From positions 4,278,001 through 4,342,000 of the forward strand of contig NZ_FYEY01000001.1 of assembly GCF_900187385.1 (NCBI RefSeq): a stretch of DNA of 64,000 nucleotides, read 5' to 3'. The notes beneath the pieces are model-generated. The model made no database searches, had not been told where the DNA came from, and worked only from the letters and a program-made list of their open reading frames with translations. Positions 42,396 through 51,647 of the stretch are shown in pieces. Position numbers and translations under genes: made by a program. The stretch comes from Streptomyces sp. 2114.4 (GTDB lineage Bacteria; Actinomycetota; Actinomycetes; Streptomycetales; Streptomycetaceae). Numbering within the stretch: the first letter of the stretch is position 1; each line of letters starts with the position of its first letter.

Positions 42396-43507
42396 TTCCG
42401 GCCGAGGCGGGCCGTCCGTCCCTCGCCGATACGGCGTGGGCGGACGCCCGTAAGGCCGCCAAGCCGCATCTCGCCGTCGTCGGCGCCACCGGCGCCGTCG
42501 GCTCGGTCCTGCTCGGCATCCTGTCCGAGCGGGCCGACATCTGGGGCGAGATCCGGCTGATCGCGTCTCCCCGCTCGGCCGGCCGCAAGCTGACCGTGCG
42601 AGGTGAACAGGTCGAGGTCGTCGCGCTGAGCGAGGAGGCCTTCGACGGCATCGATGTCGCGATGTTCGACGTCCCCGACGAGGTCTCCGCGCAGTGGGCA
42701 CCGGTCGCGGTGTCCAAGGGCGCGGTGGTCGTGGACAACTCCGGCGCGTTCCGGATGGACCCGGACGTGCCGCTGGTCGTGCCCGAGGTCAATGCGCACA
42801 CGGCGCGGGTGCGTCCGCGCGGCATCATCGCCAACCCGAACTGCACGACGCTCTCGATGATCGTCGCGCTGGGGGCGCTGCATGCCGAGTACGGGTTGAG
42901 CGAGCTGATCGTCTCCTCGTACCAGGCCGTTTCCGGGACGGGCAAGGCCGGCGTCGACACCTTGCGCGCTCAGCTGTCCGCGGTGACCGGTACGGAGCTG
43001 GGCACCACGCCCGGCGATGTGCGCCGGGCCGTCGGGGACACGCTGGGGCCGTTCCCGGCGCCGATCGCCCTCAATGTCGTGCCCTGGGCCGGCACGCTCC
43101 GGGAGGACGGCTGGTCCTCCGAAGAACTCAAGATCCGTAACGAGTCCCGCAAGATCCTGGGGCTGCCGGATCTGCCGGTCACCGCCACCTGTGTACGGGT
43201 GCCGGTGATCACCACCCACTCCCTGACCGTGCACGCCCGGTTCGAGAACGAGGTCTCGGTCGGCGGTGCGCACGAGATCCTGGCCGCCGCCCCCGGGGTC
43301 GTCCTCAGCGACGACCCGGCCGAGGACGAGTACCCGACCCCTGCCGATGTCGTCGGTACGGATCCGACCTGGGTCGGACGGGTGCGGCGCTCCATGGATG
43401 ATCCGCGGGCGCTGGAGCTGTTCGTGTGCGGGGACAATCTGCGCAAGGGAGCTGCCCTGAACACGGCGCAGGTGGGGGAGCTGGTGGCGCGGGAGCTTCG
43501 GGGATAG
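42392..43507 (+). CDS. asd: Aspartate-semialdehyde dehydrogenase
   Basis: 371 residues. NADPH-binding V-V-G-A-T-G-A-V-G, catalytic Cys151 in N-P-N-C-T-T, and the later S-S-Y-Q-A-V-S-G-T-G. Second step of the aspartate pathway, coupled to ask by a 4-bp overlap. The N-terminal about 22 residues before the Rossmann strand are an unconserved extension. Confidence 0.97.
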   Translation: MIPAEAGRPSLADTAWADARKAAKPHLAVVGATGAVGSVLLGILSERADIWGEIRLIASPRSAGRKLTVRGEQVEVVALSEEAFDGIDVAMFDVPDEVSAQWAPVAVSKGAVVVDNSGAFRMDPDVPLVVPEVNAHTARVRPRGIIANPNCTTLSMIVALGALHAEYGLSELIVSSYQAVSGTGKAGVDTLRAQLSAVTGTELGTTPGDVRRAVGDTLGPFPAPIALNVVPWAGTLREDGWSSEELKIRNESRKILGLPDLPVTATCVRVPVITTHSLTVHARFENEVSVGGAHEILAAAPGVVLSDDPAEDEYPTPADVVGTDPTWVGRVRRSMDDPRALELFVCGDNLRKGAALNTAQVGELVARELRG

Positions 43508-43579
43508 AGCGGGATGCCCCTGAGGGGAGAGCCTGATGCCCTTAGGGGTAGGGCGGACCCCCGTGGGGGTGCGGTGGTG

Positions 43580-43606
43580 GGTCCGGTCCCTTGAGGGGGC
43601 CGGACC
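43580..43606 (+). terminator. Intrinsic terminator after asd
   Basis: GGTCCGGTCCC, loop TTGAG, GGGGCCGGACC: 11-bp stem with one G-U pair, followed by TTTAAGG. It is 73 bp past the asd stop. Confidence 0.8.
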
Positions 43607-43782
43607 TTTAAGGTTGCGGCGGGATACCGGTGCGGGCTCCGGCCGTGGTGGGGAGCCGAGTTGGCGGGATCGGGCGTCGTGTGCCCACCGCCTGGGGGAT
43701 ACTTCGTGGAGCGTGTGAAGATTCTGTGAGCGGATTACCGGTCCGAACCTCTTGATCTGGACTGACGGCCTGTTCGGCCATT

Positions 43783-43823
43783 CGCTCCCCGCCAGACTGC
43801 AACCGGCAGTTGGGCGGGGAGCG
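43783..43823 (+). terminator. Second hairpin with T-rich tail in the asd-sigma spacer
   Basis: CGCTCCCCGCC / GGCGGGGAGCG (11 bp) with an inner 5-bp helix ACTGC/GCAGT and tail TCTTTG. The 506-bp spacer 43508-44013 has no convincing gene; a second terminator this far from asd could hint at a small RNA ending here. Confidence 0.65.
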
Positions 43824-44013
43824 TCTTTGTGGCCGCCCGCAGGGGTGGCCCGGGATGTCCGCGGGTCGCAGGGTGAGGCCGCGGTATCGGGGAATTCGCG
43901 TCGGGCAATGAGGGCATTCAGGAAGAGCTGGTGCGCATGAGGGCATTTGATGCATCGTCAAAAGCGGTGCCTTGCGCGTACAACCCTTATAGGGGGAAGC
44001 GTGTCCAACAAGC

Positions 44014-44679
44014 GTGGCAGAGGTACTCGGATTCACCATCGCCCCGGCGGGGGCTGCGGGCGCGACAGTGCGCCCGCCGCGGTCCCTTGCGTCCGGGGGC
44101 ATGCCAGTGATCGCTCCCTGGCCCACCACCACGCGTCCCGCGCAGATTCCTCCGCAGCGTGGGGACACTGACGACGCGATGGCAGCGGGCACCACAGTCG
44201 ACCACCTCACCGAGACCTACCGCGCGCACTACCGCTCCCTGCTCGGTCTCGCCGCGCTGCTCCTCGACGACACCGCCTCCTGCGAGGACGTCGTCCAGGA
44301 AGCCTTCATCCGCGTGCACTCCGCGCGTGGACGCGTGCGCGAGCCCGAGAAGACCCTCGCCTATCTGCGGCAGACGGTCGTCAACCTCTCGCGCTCCGCG
44401 CTGCGCCGCCGCATCCTCGGTCTCAAGCTGCTCTCCAAGCCGATGCCCGACATGGCGAGCGCCGAGGAGGGCGCCTACGACCTGCTGGAGCGGGACCAGC
44501 TGATCCAGGCGATGCGCGGTCTGCAGCGCCGGCAGCGTGAGGTGCTGGTGCTGCGCTACTTCGCCGATATGACCGAGGCGCAGGTGGCCCAGACGCTGGG
44601 CATATCGCTCGGTTCCGTCAAGGCCTACGGGTCGCGGGGCATCGCGGCGCTCCGCGTCGCGATGGAGGCTCCCGCATGA
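44014..44679 (+). CDS. SigE-family (ECF-like) RNA polymerase sigma factor
   Basis: 221 residues. An N-terminal about 60-residue Pro/Ala-rich leader, then region 2 (LTETYRAHYRSLLGLAALLL, C-E-D-V-V-Q-E-A-F-I-R-V) and region 4 (RGLQRRQREVLVLRYFADMT, EAQVAQTLGISLGSVKAYGS). GTG at 44014; a GTG 13 bp earlier lies in another frame. Stop overlaps the next gene by 4 bp, the usual arrangement of sigma and anti-sigma genes. Confidence 0.92.
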   Translation: MAEVLGFTIAPAGAAGATVRPPRSLASGGMPVIAPWPTTTRPAQIPPQRGDTDDAMAAGTTVDHLTETYRAHYRSLLGLAALLLDDTASCEDVVQEAFIRVHSARGRVREPEKTLAYLRQTVVNLSRSALRRRILGLKLLSKPMPDMASAEEGAYDLLERDQLIQAMRGLQRRQREVLVLRYFADMTEAQVAQTLGISLGSVKAYGSRGIAALRVAMEAPA

Positions 44680-46280
44680 GTGGCACGACGCGTGGCCGGT
44701 ACGACCCGTTCGACTCGTGTGGCCCGTCCGGCGCGGCCCGCCAGGGGTACCCGGCCGCGTCGGGCCGGCCGCTCGGACCGGTTGCGTCGGGCCGGTCGCT
44801 CGGCCCGGTACGTGAGCTGTACGCGGCGCGCGAGGCGCAGGGGCATCCCGGAGGCGAACGGGGAGCCGGTCATCCGGGCGAGGAGCCGGGGGCGGGCCGC
44901 CCGGGGGACGAGCTGCGCGCGGGCCTTCGGCGGGGCGAAACGGCGTGGCGAGGCGCGAAATCCGGCCAAAATTCCGGCGACGGCGATGACATCGGTGTCG
45001 CGGAGCAGGCAGCTGCCGGTGCGGACGACGTAGCCGCAACTACGGACGACGCGACGGCGCGCGCCGGGGGAGCACCCGTGGGCACGGCAGGGGGCCCGCT
45101 CGGTGCCCTGGCCCGAGCGGACGCCGGTGAGGGGCCCGACGGTCATACGTATGGCAGCGACAGCGAGGAGCACACCGGCACCGCCTTCGGCGGCGGCACG
45201 GGCGACGGCCACGGCCGCAGCCACCCCACCGGCGGCTTCGGCGGCTTCGGTGGCGAGGACGACCTGAGGCGGCTGCTGCAGTCCAGCGTCGGCGGCCTCG
45301 AACCCGCGCCCGACGCGCTGGAACAGCTGCGCCGCGCGGTGCCCGCCCGCCGTCAGCGCCGTCGCCATGCCGTCCTGGGCGCGGCCGCCGCGCTGCTCCT
45401 CGGCGGGACGTCCATCCCCGCCATGGTCCACGTGGTGAACCTCGCCGACGGCTCCGAGGAACGGGCCGCCAAGGCGGCAAGCAACCAGTACGCCCAGGGC
45501 GGTACCGGCGGCGCACACGGCGAAGGCACCGAGCAGGCCGGCCCGCGGCCGAGCCGGCAGGGCGGCGAGACGCCGGGCGGCGGCGCGCCGCAGGGCGATG
45601 GCCAGGCCAGGGGGAAGAACGGCGCGGGCCCCGGGGCGGGTGCCGGCACCCCCGGCCCGGACGAGACCATGGACGTCACCTCGCCGGCCTGCGGGCGCAA
45701 CCAGCTCGGCAACGGCAGCAGCACCGTCGGTCCCGCGGACTCCACGGGCCGCATCTACGGCACGTTCCGGGTGGTCAACACCTCCGGCGCCGCATGCTCC
45801 GTCGAGGGCGGCGGCACCGTCGGGCTGGTCGCACACGGCTCCACCAACCCTGACCACATCCATGTCGTCGACCACACCTCGGGTGATGAGGCCACCGGCC
45901 TTCCCGACCCGGCCACCACCCCTGACCAGCTGGTTCTCAAGCCGGGGCAGGCGTACGAGGTCAAGTTCGCCTGGATCCCGCAGTCCGGCGGCGGCACCAC
46001 CGGATGCGTCAATCCCGGCCCCTCGCCCACCCCCGCGCCCTCCAAGGACCCGGGGCAGTCGCCGGACGCCGGGGCCACGGCGGCGGGCGACAGCGGTGGC
46101 GGCAGCGGCAGCGGTGGCGGCCAGGCGGGCGGCGACGAGGGATCCGGGGGCGGCAGCGCGTCCGGTGGAATCGTTCTCACCCATACGCCGGAGGCCGGCG
46201 AACCCTCCGCGGCCGACGCCAAGGTCACGGACGCCTGCGCCGGAACGGTGTACCGCACCGAGGCGCTGGCCGCGCCGTAG
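44676..46280 (+). CDS. Single-pass membrane protein, candidate anti-sigma factor
   Basis: 534 residues. Cytoplasmic part: Gly/Ala-rich, disordered (1-190), with a short helix D-D-L-R-R-L-L-Q-S-S-V-G-G-L near 200. One membrane helix (HAVLGAAAALLLGGTSIPAM) after an Arg-rich stop R-R-Q-R-R-R-R. Outside: low-complexity linker, then a DUF4232-like domain (C-G-R-N-Q-L-G ... I-Y-G-T-F-R-V-V-N-T-S-G-A-A-C) and a long Pro/Ser/Gly tail. No zinc-binding H-x3-C-x2-C. Coupled to the sigma gene by ATGA, hence the anti-sigma proposal. Confidence 0.7.
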   Translation: MSGTTRGRYDPFDSCGPSGAARQGYPAASGRPLGPVASGRSLGPVRELYAAREAQGHPGGERGAGHPGEEPGAGRPGDELRAGLRRGETAWRGAKSGQNSGDGDDIGVAEQAAAGADDVAATTDDATARAGGAPVGTAGGPLGALARADAGEGPDGHTYGSDSEEHTGTAFGGGTGDGHGRSHPTGGFGGFGGEDDLRRLLQSSVGGLEPAPDALEQLRRAVPARRQRRRHAVLGAAAALLLGGTSIPAMVHVVNLADGSEERAAKAASNQYAQGGTGGAHGEGTEQAGPRPSRQGGETPGGGAPQGDGQARGKNGAGPGAGAGTPGPDETMDVTSPACGRNQLGNGSSTVGPADSTGRIYGTFRVVNTSGAACSVEGGGTVGLVAHGSTNPDHIHVVDHTSGDEATGLPDPATTPDQLVLKPGQAYEVKFAWIPQSGGGTTGCVNPGPSPTPAPSKDPGQSPDAGATAAGDSGGGSGSGGGQAGGDEGSGGGSASGGIVLTHTPEAGEPSAADAKVTDACAGTVYRTEALAAP

Positions 46281-46360
46281 GGGGCGGCGGCAGGGGCATG
46301 GCCGGAGGAGGCCGGAGGGGGCGGTGCGGCCCCGTCGCACGGGCCCCGTACCGTGGTGGT

Positions 46361-47266
46361 GTGTACCGGTTCCTGCTGACCCCGCGGTGGTGGGGAATCA
46401 ATGTGTTCGCCGTACTGGCGATTCCGCTGTGCCTTTTCATGGGCAGCTGGCAGCTGAGCCGCTTCGAGGACCGCGTCAACACCCATCAGCAGCAGGAGGA
46501 CCGCTCCGCCCGGGCCAAGACCGAGGCGGCCCGTCCGCTGGGCGGTCTGCTGCCCGTCGACACGGTCACCTCCGGACGGCAAGCCAGCGCCCGCGGGCAC
46601 TACGACACCGGGCACCAACTGCTCGTACCGGACCGCACCTTGAAGGACAAGCACGGCCGGCAGCAGGGCTTCTACGTCCTCGATCTGCTGCGTACGGACG
46701 GCGGCAAGGCGCTGCCGGTCGTACGGGGCTGGCTGCCCGGCGACGCCGGTTCGAAGGCCGACACGGCCAAGGTGCCCGCGCCGCCCAAGGGCGAGGTGAC
46801 GGTCACCGGCGCGCTGCAGGCCTCCGAGAACCAGGGCACCGACGGTGTGCAGGCCGGCGGCGGGCTGCCACAGGGACAGCTCGGCATGATCAGCGCGGCA
46901 TCGCTGGTCAACATCGTGCCGTACGAGGTCTACGACGCCTGGATCACCCTCACCGACACCCAGGCGCCGCTGCGCGCCGTCCCCCCGGCCGCCGCCGAGG
47001 GCAGCGGCCTGGACCTCAAGGCCTTCCAGAACCTCGGCTACACCGGCGAGTGGTTCGTCTTCGCCGGCTTTGTCGTCTTCATGTGGTTCCGGCTCTTCCG
47101 CCGTGACGCCGAAGCCGCCAGGGATGCGGCGCTGGGAATCGTGGCGGAGGAGGACCCGGTGCTGGGGGGAGCCCCAGGGCGAGGTCCGGCGCCGGAGGGG
47201 GGCGCGGCTCAGGGCGAGGAGCGGGGCGCCGGCGAGGGTGCGGCGGCCCCGGCCCCGCGGGCCTGA
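46361..47266 (+). CDS. SURF1-family cytochrome oxidase assembly protein
   Basis: 301 residues. Membrane helix 1 (WGINVFAVLAIPLCLFMGSW) leading to Q-L-S-R-F-E-D-R, the SURF1 core (G-R-Q-A-S-A-R-G-H-Y-D, P-V-V-R-G-W-L-P, V-T-G-A-L-Q-A-S-E-N-Q-G), and helix 2 near the C-terminus (W-F-V-F-A-G-F-V-V-F-M-W-F-R). Assists heme insertion into cytochrome oxidase. GTG start. C-terminal 50 residues are Gly/Ala/Glu-rich. Confidence 0.92.
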   Translation: MYRFLLTPRWWGINVFAVLAIPLCLFMGSWQLSRFEDRVNTHQQQEDRSARAKTEAARPLGGLLPVDTVTSGRQASARGHYDTGHQLLVPDRTLKDKHGRQQGFYVLDLLRTDGGKALPVVRGWLPGDAGSKADTAKVPAPPKGEVTVTGALQASENQGTDGVQAGGGLPQGQLGMISAASLVNIVPYEVYDAWITLTDTQAPLRAVPPAAAEGSGLDLKAFQNLGYTGEWFVFAGFVVFMWFRLFRRDAEAARDAALGIVAEEDPVLGGAPGRGPAPEGGAAQGEERGAGEGAAAPAPRA

Positions 47267-47367
47267 AGCCGGCCGCCGGGACCCCGCTACTGCGACCGTG
47301 TTGCACCTGGTCAGAGGCTGTATCACGGCAGTAGCCGCAATCGGATCGGCGTGCCACGGTAGGCCAT

Positions 47368-48570
47368 ATGGCAGGCAAGAGCACCCACCCGCATGGTCAT
47401 GATCACGCCCGTCACCCTCAGCGCCCCCCTCACCCCCCTCACGCCCATGAGGCCCAGGGCCACCACCCCCATCCCTCCGGTCACGGCCAACCCGGCCACC
47501 ATGAACGCCAGGAGCACCGTGACCGCCAGGGTCACCATGGCCACCACGTTCACCGTGATCGTCATGACCACCACGGTTCCGGCCGTTGGTCACGGATCCG
47601 GCATCGGGTCGTCCACCTCGTCACCCCGCACAGCCATGACGCGATGGACAAGATCGACACCGCGATGGAGACCTCCCGCCAGGGCCTGCGCACTCTCTGG
47701 CTCTCGCTCGGCATCCTGGGCCTGACCAGCGCGATCCAGCTGGTGGTCGTGGTGCTGTCGGGGTCGGTGGCACTGCTCGGCGACACCATCCACAACGCTG
47801 CCGACGCCCTGACCGCCGTTCCGCTGGGCATCGCCTTCGTCCTCGGGCGCCGGGCCGCGAACCGCCGCTACACCTACGGCTACGGCCGGGCCGAGGACCT
47901 TGCGGGTATCGCCATCGTGCTGACGATCGCCGTCTCCTCGGCGCTGGCCGCCTACGAGGCCGTGGACCGGCTGCTGAACCCCCGCGACATCACCCACCTG
48001 TGGGCGGTGGCAGCGGCCGCCGTGGTCGGGTTCATCGGCAACGAATGGGTGGCCCGCTACCGCATCCGTACCGGGCGCAAGATCGGGTCGGCCGCGCTGG
48101 TGGCCGACGGCCTGCACGCCCGTACCGACGGCTTCACCTCCCTCGCCGTCCTCTTCGGCGCGGGCGGCGCGGCCCTCGGCTGGCGGGTGGCCGACCCGCT
48201 CATCGGTCTGCTGATCACCGCCGCCATCCTCATGGTGCTGCGCGACGCCGCCAGGGAGGTCTACCGGCGGCTGATGGACTGCGTCGACCCCGTACTCGTC
48301 GACGCCGCCGAGACGGCTCTGCGCACGGTGGACGGCGTCCGCGGCATCGGCCAGGTCCGGATGCGCTGGATCGGCCATACCCTGCGGGCCGAGGCCGACA
48401 TCGTCGTGGACTCCCGTCTCACCGTGGTGCAGGCGCATGCCCTCGCCGTCGCCGCAGAACACGCCCTGATCCACGCCGTCCCCCGGCTCACCGCCGCGAC
48501 CGTGCACACCGATCACACCAGCGAGGGCGCCGATCCCCATGCGGCGCTGGCACATCACGCCACTGCCTGA
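47368..48570 (+). CDS. Cation diffusion facilitator (metal exporter)
   Basis: 400 residues. A very His-rich N-terminus (about 70 residues with repeated H-x-H and H-H-P) precedes six helices. Helix 2 and 5 metal sites are H142-N-A-A-D and H250-A-R-T-D, the H-x3-D pairs typical of zinc-type CDF. The C-terminal ferredoxin-like cytoplasmic domain ends in a His cluster. Exports Zn2+ or a similar ion by proton antiport. Stands alone; no metal sensor nearby. Confidence 0.94.
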   Translation: MAGKSTHPHGHDHARHPQRPPHPPHAHEAQGHHPHPSGHGQPGHHERQEHRDRQGHHGHHVHRDRHDHHGSGRWSRIRHRVVHLVTPHSHDAMDKIDTAMETSRQGLRTLWLSLGILGLTSAIQLVVVVLSGSVALLGDTIHNAADALTAVPLGIAFVLGRRAANRRYTYGYGRAEDLAGIAIVLTIAVSSALAAYEAVDRLLNPRDITHLWAVAAAAVVGFIGNEWVARYRIRTGRKIGSAALVADGLHARTDGFTSLAVLFGAGGAALGWRVADPLIGLLITAAILMVLRDAAREVYRRLMDCVDPVLVDAAETALRTVDGVRGIGQVRMRWIGHTLRAEADIVVDSRLTVVQAHALAVAAEHALIHAVPRLTAATVHTDHTSEGADPHAALAHHATA

Positions 48571-48668
48571 CCGGGCCCGCCCCGCCCGAGCCCGGGAACA
48601 CCCCCGGAGCCCGGCCCCCGCGGGACGCCCCCGGTGCCGCTCGCCCCTCTCCGCCTCCTCTTCCGTCT

Positions 48669-50690
48669 CTAGTTCTTCTCGATCACATACCGCTGGGCGA
48701 AGTCGAGTTCCAGGCGGACCTGCTTGATGCGCTCCTCCACGACCAGGGAGCCGTGGCCGGCGTCGTAGCGGTAGACCTCGTGCGGATGGCCGCGGTCCGC
48801 CAGCCGCTGGACGTAGTTCTCCACCTGCTGGATCGGGCAGCGCGGGTCGTTGACGCCCGCGGAGATGTAGACCGGTGCCCGCACCGCGTCCACATAGGTC
48901 AGCGGCGACGACGCCTCGAAGCGTTCCGGGACCTCCTCGGGGGTGCCGCCCAGCAGGGTCCGGTCCATCGCCTTGAGCGCTTCCATCTCGTCGTTGTACG
49001 CCGTGACGTAGTCCGCGACCGGGACCGCCGCCAGGCCCACCGCCCAGGCCTCCGGCTGGGTGCCGAGTCCCAGCAGGGTCAGGTAGCCGCCCCAGGAGCC
49101 GCCCGACAGGACCAGCCGCTCCGGATCCGCCAGGCCGGATGAGACCGCCCACTCGCGCACCGCGGCGATGTCCTCCAGTTCGATCAGCCCGACGCGATGC
49201 TTGAGCGCATCCGTCCAGGCGCGGCCGTAGCCGGTCGAGCCGCGGTAATTGACGCGGACGACCGCGAAGCCGTGGTCCACCCAGGCAGCGGGGGACGAGG
49301 CGAAGGCGTCGCTGTCGTGCCAGGTCGGGCCGCCGTGAATGTCGAAGACCGTCGGGAAGGGGCCCTCACCGGCCGGCTGCTGCACCAGCGCGTGGATCCG
49401 GCCCCCCGGTCCCTCCACCCATACGTCCCGCACTGGCACCGAACCGGGCGCCTTCCTGCCGGGCGGGTCCAGCACGACCTTGCCGCTCGTCGACCGCACC
49501 TCCGGGGGCTGTGCCGCCGACGACCACAGGAACTCCACCGTGCCGTCCGGCCGCGCCGTCGCACCCGAGACCGAGCCGGCCGGGGTCTCGACCCGCGTCA
49601 GCCGAGGACCACCGGGCGCGGCAGCCGCGTCCGCGGCACCGGCCGGAGCACCGGTGCCGCCCGGCCGGCCCAGCTCGTAGCGCCACAGCTCGCTCCGTGC
49701 CTGGTACTCGTGCTCCACCAGCAGCGCCGACCCGTCGGGATACCAGTCGGCACCCACGTCCCCGGGCAGGTCTATCTCCAGGGCCGTCTCCTTCCCCGTC
49801 AGCGGATCCCAGATCATCGGCTCCCAGCGGCCTCGCCGCTGGTGCCCCACCAGCAGCCGGGCGTCCCCGTCCACCGGCGCGAAACCCATCACCGACAGGC
49901 CCAGCTCCTCGGTCCCGCCCTTGGTGTCGTCCAGCTCAGCGACCGTGGACCCGTCGGGCCGTACGACGCGGATCGCGGAGTGCATCGCATCGCCGTGCTC
50001 GGTGTGCTCGAGGGCGATCAGCGAGCCGTCGTGCGAGAGGTCGCCGACGCCCGCCGACTCGCGGTGCCGGTAGATCTCCACCGGCGCCTCACCCGGCCGT
50101 ACGACGTGGACCGTCGAACCCTCCTCGTCCGTGGAGCACCCGATGACCGCCGTGCCGTCCCGGCCGATCGCCAGCCCTCCCGGATACGAGGCGGCGAGCC
50201 CCGGGGTGGCCGGCTCATCCGGGCCGCCGGCGAACGGCTGCCGCATCCAGACGCCGAACTCGTCCCCGTCGGTGTCCGAGAACCACCAGATCCACTCGCC
50301 GTCCGGCGACAGCGTGCCGTCCGTCGTGCCGTTCGGCCGGTCCGTGGCCTGCCGCTGGCTGCCGGTCGCCCGGTCCCAGGCGTACAGCTCGAAGGTGCCG
50401 GTGGCGTTCGAGACGAACAGGGAGCGGTCCGGGGCGTCCTCGGCCCAGTCCGGCAGCCCGATCCGCGGCGCGCGGAAGCGCTTCTCCCAGTCCGGCATCG
50501 CGGCCTCCGCGCCGCGGGTATCCGCCGGGCCACCCGAGTTCTTCGTCGCACCGCCCGTCACCGCTGCCGGGTCGGCCGAGGCCGGTCCCGTCACGGCCGT
50601 GTGGTGGCTATCGGCCGTTGACGTGTGTGAAGAGTGCGAAGGGTTCGGAGCGGTGGCGGGGCCTGGGTCTGCGGTCGTCTCGTCAGTCAT
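48669..50690 (-). CDS. Prolyl oligopeptidase (S9) family serine peptidase
   Basis: 673 residues. A beta-propeller domain of repeated D-G-T-L-S-P-D-G-E-W, D-L-S-H-D-G-S type blades (about 60-400) is followed by an alpha/beta-hydrolase domain with nucleophile G-G-S-W-G-G, acid loop S-A-G-V-N-D-P-R-C-P and terminal G-H-G-S. Cleaves short peptides. The first about 60 residues (Ser/Thr/His/Ala-rich) are not conserved; the start at 50690 has no ribosome site, and ATG at 50498 (M-P-D-W-E-K-R-F) is a credible alternative. No signal peptide, so cytoplasmic. Confidence 0.92.
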   Translation of the reverse strand: MTDETTADPGPATAPNPSHSSHTSTADSHHTAVTGPASADPAAVTGGATKNSGGPADTRGAEAAMPDWEKRFRAPRIGLPDWAEDAPDRSLFVSNATGTFELYAWDRATGSQRQATDRPNGTTDGTLSPDGEWIWWFSDTDGDEFGVWMRQPFAGGPDEPATPGLAASYPGGLAIGRDGTAVIGCSTDEEGSTVHVVRPGEAPVEIYRHRESAGVGDLSHDGSLIALEHTEHGDAMHSAIRVVRPDGSTVAELDDTKGGTEELGLSVMGFAPVDGDARLLVGHQRRGRWEPMIWDPLTGKETALEIDLPGDVGADWYPDGSALLVEHEYQARSELWRYELGRPGGTGAPAGAADAAAAPGGPRLTRVETPAGSVSGATARPDGTVEFLWSSAAQPPEVRSTSGKVVLDPPGRKAPGSVPVRDVWVEGPGGRIHALVQQPAGEGPFPTVFDIHGGPTWHDSDAFASSPAAWVDHGFAVVRVNYRGSTGYGRAWTDALKHRVGLIELEDIAAVREWAVSSGLADPERLVLSGGSWGGYLTLLGLGTQPEAWAVGLAAVPVADYVTAYNDEMEALKAMDRTLLGGTPEEVPERFEASSPLTYVDAVRAPVYISAGVNDPRCPIQQVENYVQRLADRGHPHEVYRYDAGHGSLVVEERIKQVRLELDFAQRYVIEKN

Positions 50691-50759
50691 GGGCCCATTC
50701 TGCGCCCGGCGCAGGAAATCCGTTGGCGAGGGCCACAAGCCTGTGGATAACTTCGCTGT

Positions 50760-51593
50760 ATGCGAAGACACACCGGTCCCGACGACTGGTGGGAGGCCAA
50801 CCGCGCGATGTGGGACGAGCGCGTCGCCCTCCACACCGTGAGCGATTTTTACGACCAGGAAGGATTTCGCAGGGCGCGCGACGTGCTCCGTGATTTCGAG
50901 GTTGCGGAGGTCGGGGACGTCACCGGACGGTCCCTCCTTCACCTCCAGTGCCATTTCGGCCAGGACACCCTCTCCTGGGCGCATCGCGGTGCGGCTCGGG
51001 TCGTCGGCCTGGACTTCTCCGAACCCGCCATCGACACCGCCCGTGAGCTGGCCGCCGAGCTCGGCTACGGCCCGGACCGCGCCGCGTTCGTCGCCGCCGA
51101 CGTCTATGACGCCGCCGAAGCCGTCCCCGACACCGCGTACGACATCGTCTACACCGGCATCGGCGCCCTCAACTGGCTTCCGGACCTGGAGCGCTGGGCC
51201 GACACCGCCGCCTGTCTCGTCGCTCCCGGCGGCTTCCTCTACCTCGCCGAATTCCACCCGCTGTGCGACGCCCTGGACGACGAGACCGGATCGCGCCTCG
51301 TCCACGACTACTTCAGCCGCGACGCATGGGTGGACGAGACCCCCGGTACGTACGCGGATTTCGGCGCACCGACGGTCCACCACCGCAGCGTCGAATGGCA
51401 GCACCCGCTCGGCGAGGTCGTCTCGGCCCTGGCCGGCGCCGGCCTGCGCATCGACTTCCTGCACGAACACGACATGACGATGTTCCAGCGCTTCGCCGCA
51501 CTGCGACGTGACGACGACGGCTATCACCGGTTCCCCGGCGACCGGCCCCGCGTCCCCCTCATGTACTCGCTGAAGGCGAGCCGTATCCGCTGA
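50760..51593 (+). CDS. SAM-dependent methyltransferase
   Basis: 277 residues. N-terminal W-W-E-A-N-R-A-M-W-D-E-R-V, then motif I L-L-H-L-Q-C-H-F-G-Q-D-T-L-S, R-V-V-G-L-D-F-S, and D-I-V-Y-T-G-I-G-A-L-N-W-L. The motif I histidine/cysteine variant (L-Q-C-H-F-G) is a recognised subgroup of small-molecule methyltransferases. Starts close to the divergent S9 peptidase; no ribosome site is visible, so translation may be leaderless. Confidence 0.88.
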   Translation: MRRHTGPDDWWEANRAMWDERVALHTVSDFYDQEGFRRARDVLRDFEVAEVGDVTGRSLLHLQCHFGQDTLSWAHRGAARVVGLDFSEPAIDTARELAAELGYGPDRAAFVAADVYDAAEAVPDTAYDIVYTGIGALNWLPDLERWADTAACLVAPGGFLYLAEFHPLCDALDDETGSRLVHDYFSRDAWVDETPGTYADFGAPTVHHRSVEWQHPLGEVVSALAGAGLRIDFLHEHDMTMFQRFAALRRDDDGYHRFPGDRPRVPLMYSLKASRIR

Positions 51594-51647
51594 AAGCCCC
51601 GGGCCCCCGCGGCAGACCGTCCGGGCGGCCTGCCGCGAGAGCGGTGC

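Noticed and set aside
43735..43940. Small ORFs between asd and the sigma gene
   Set aside because: They overlap the strong hairpin 43783-43823 and lack ribosome sites.
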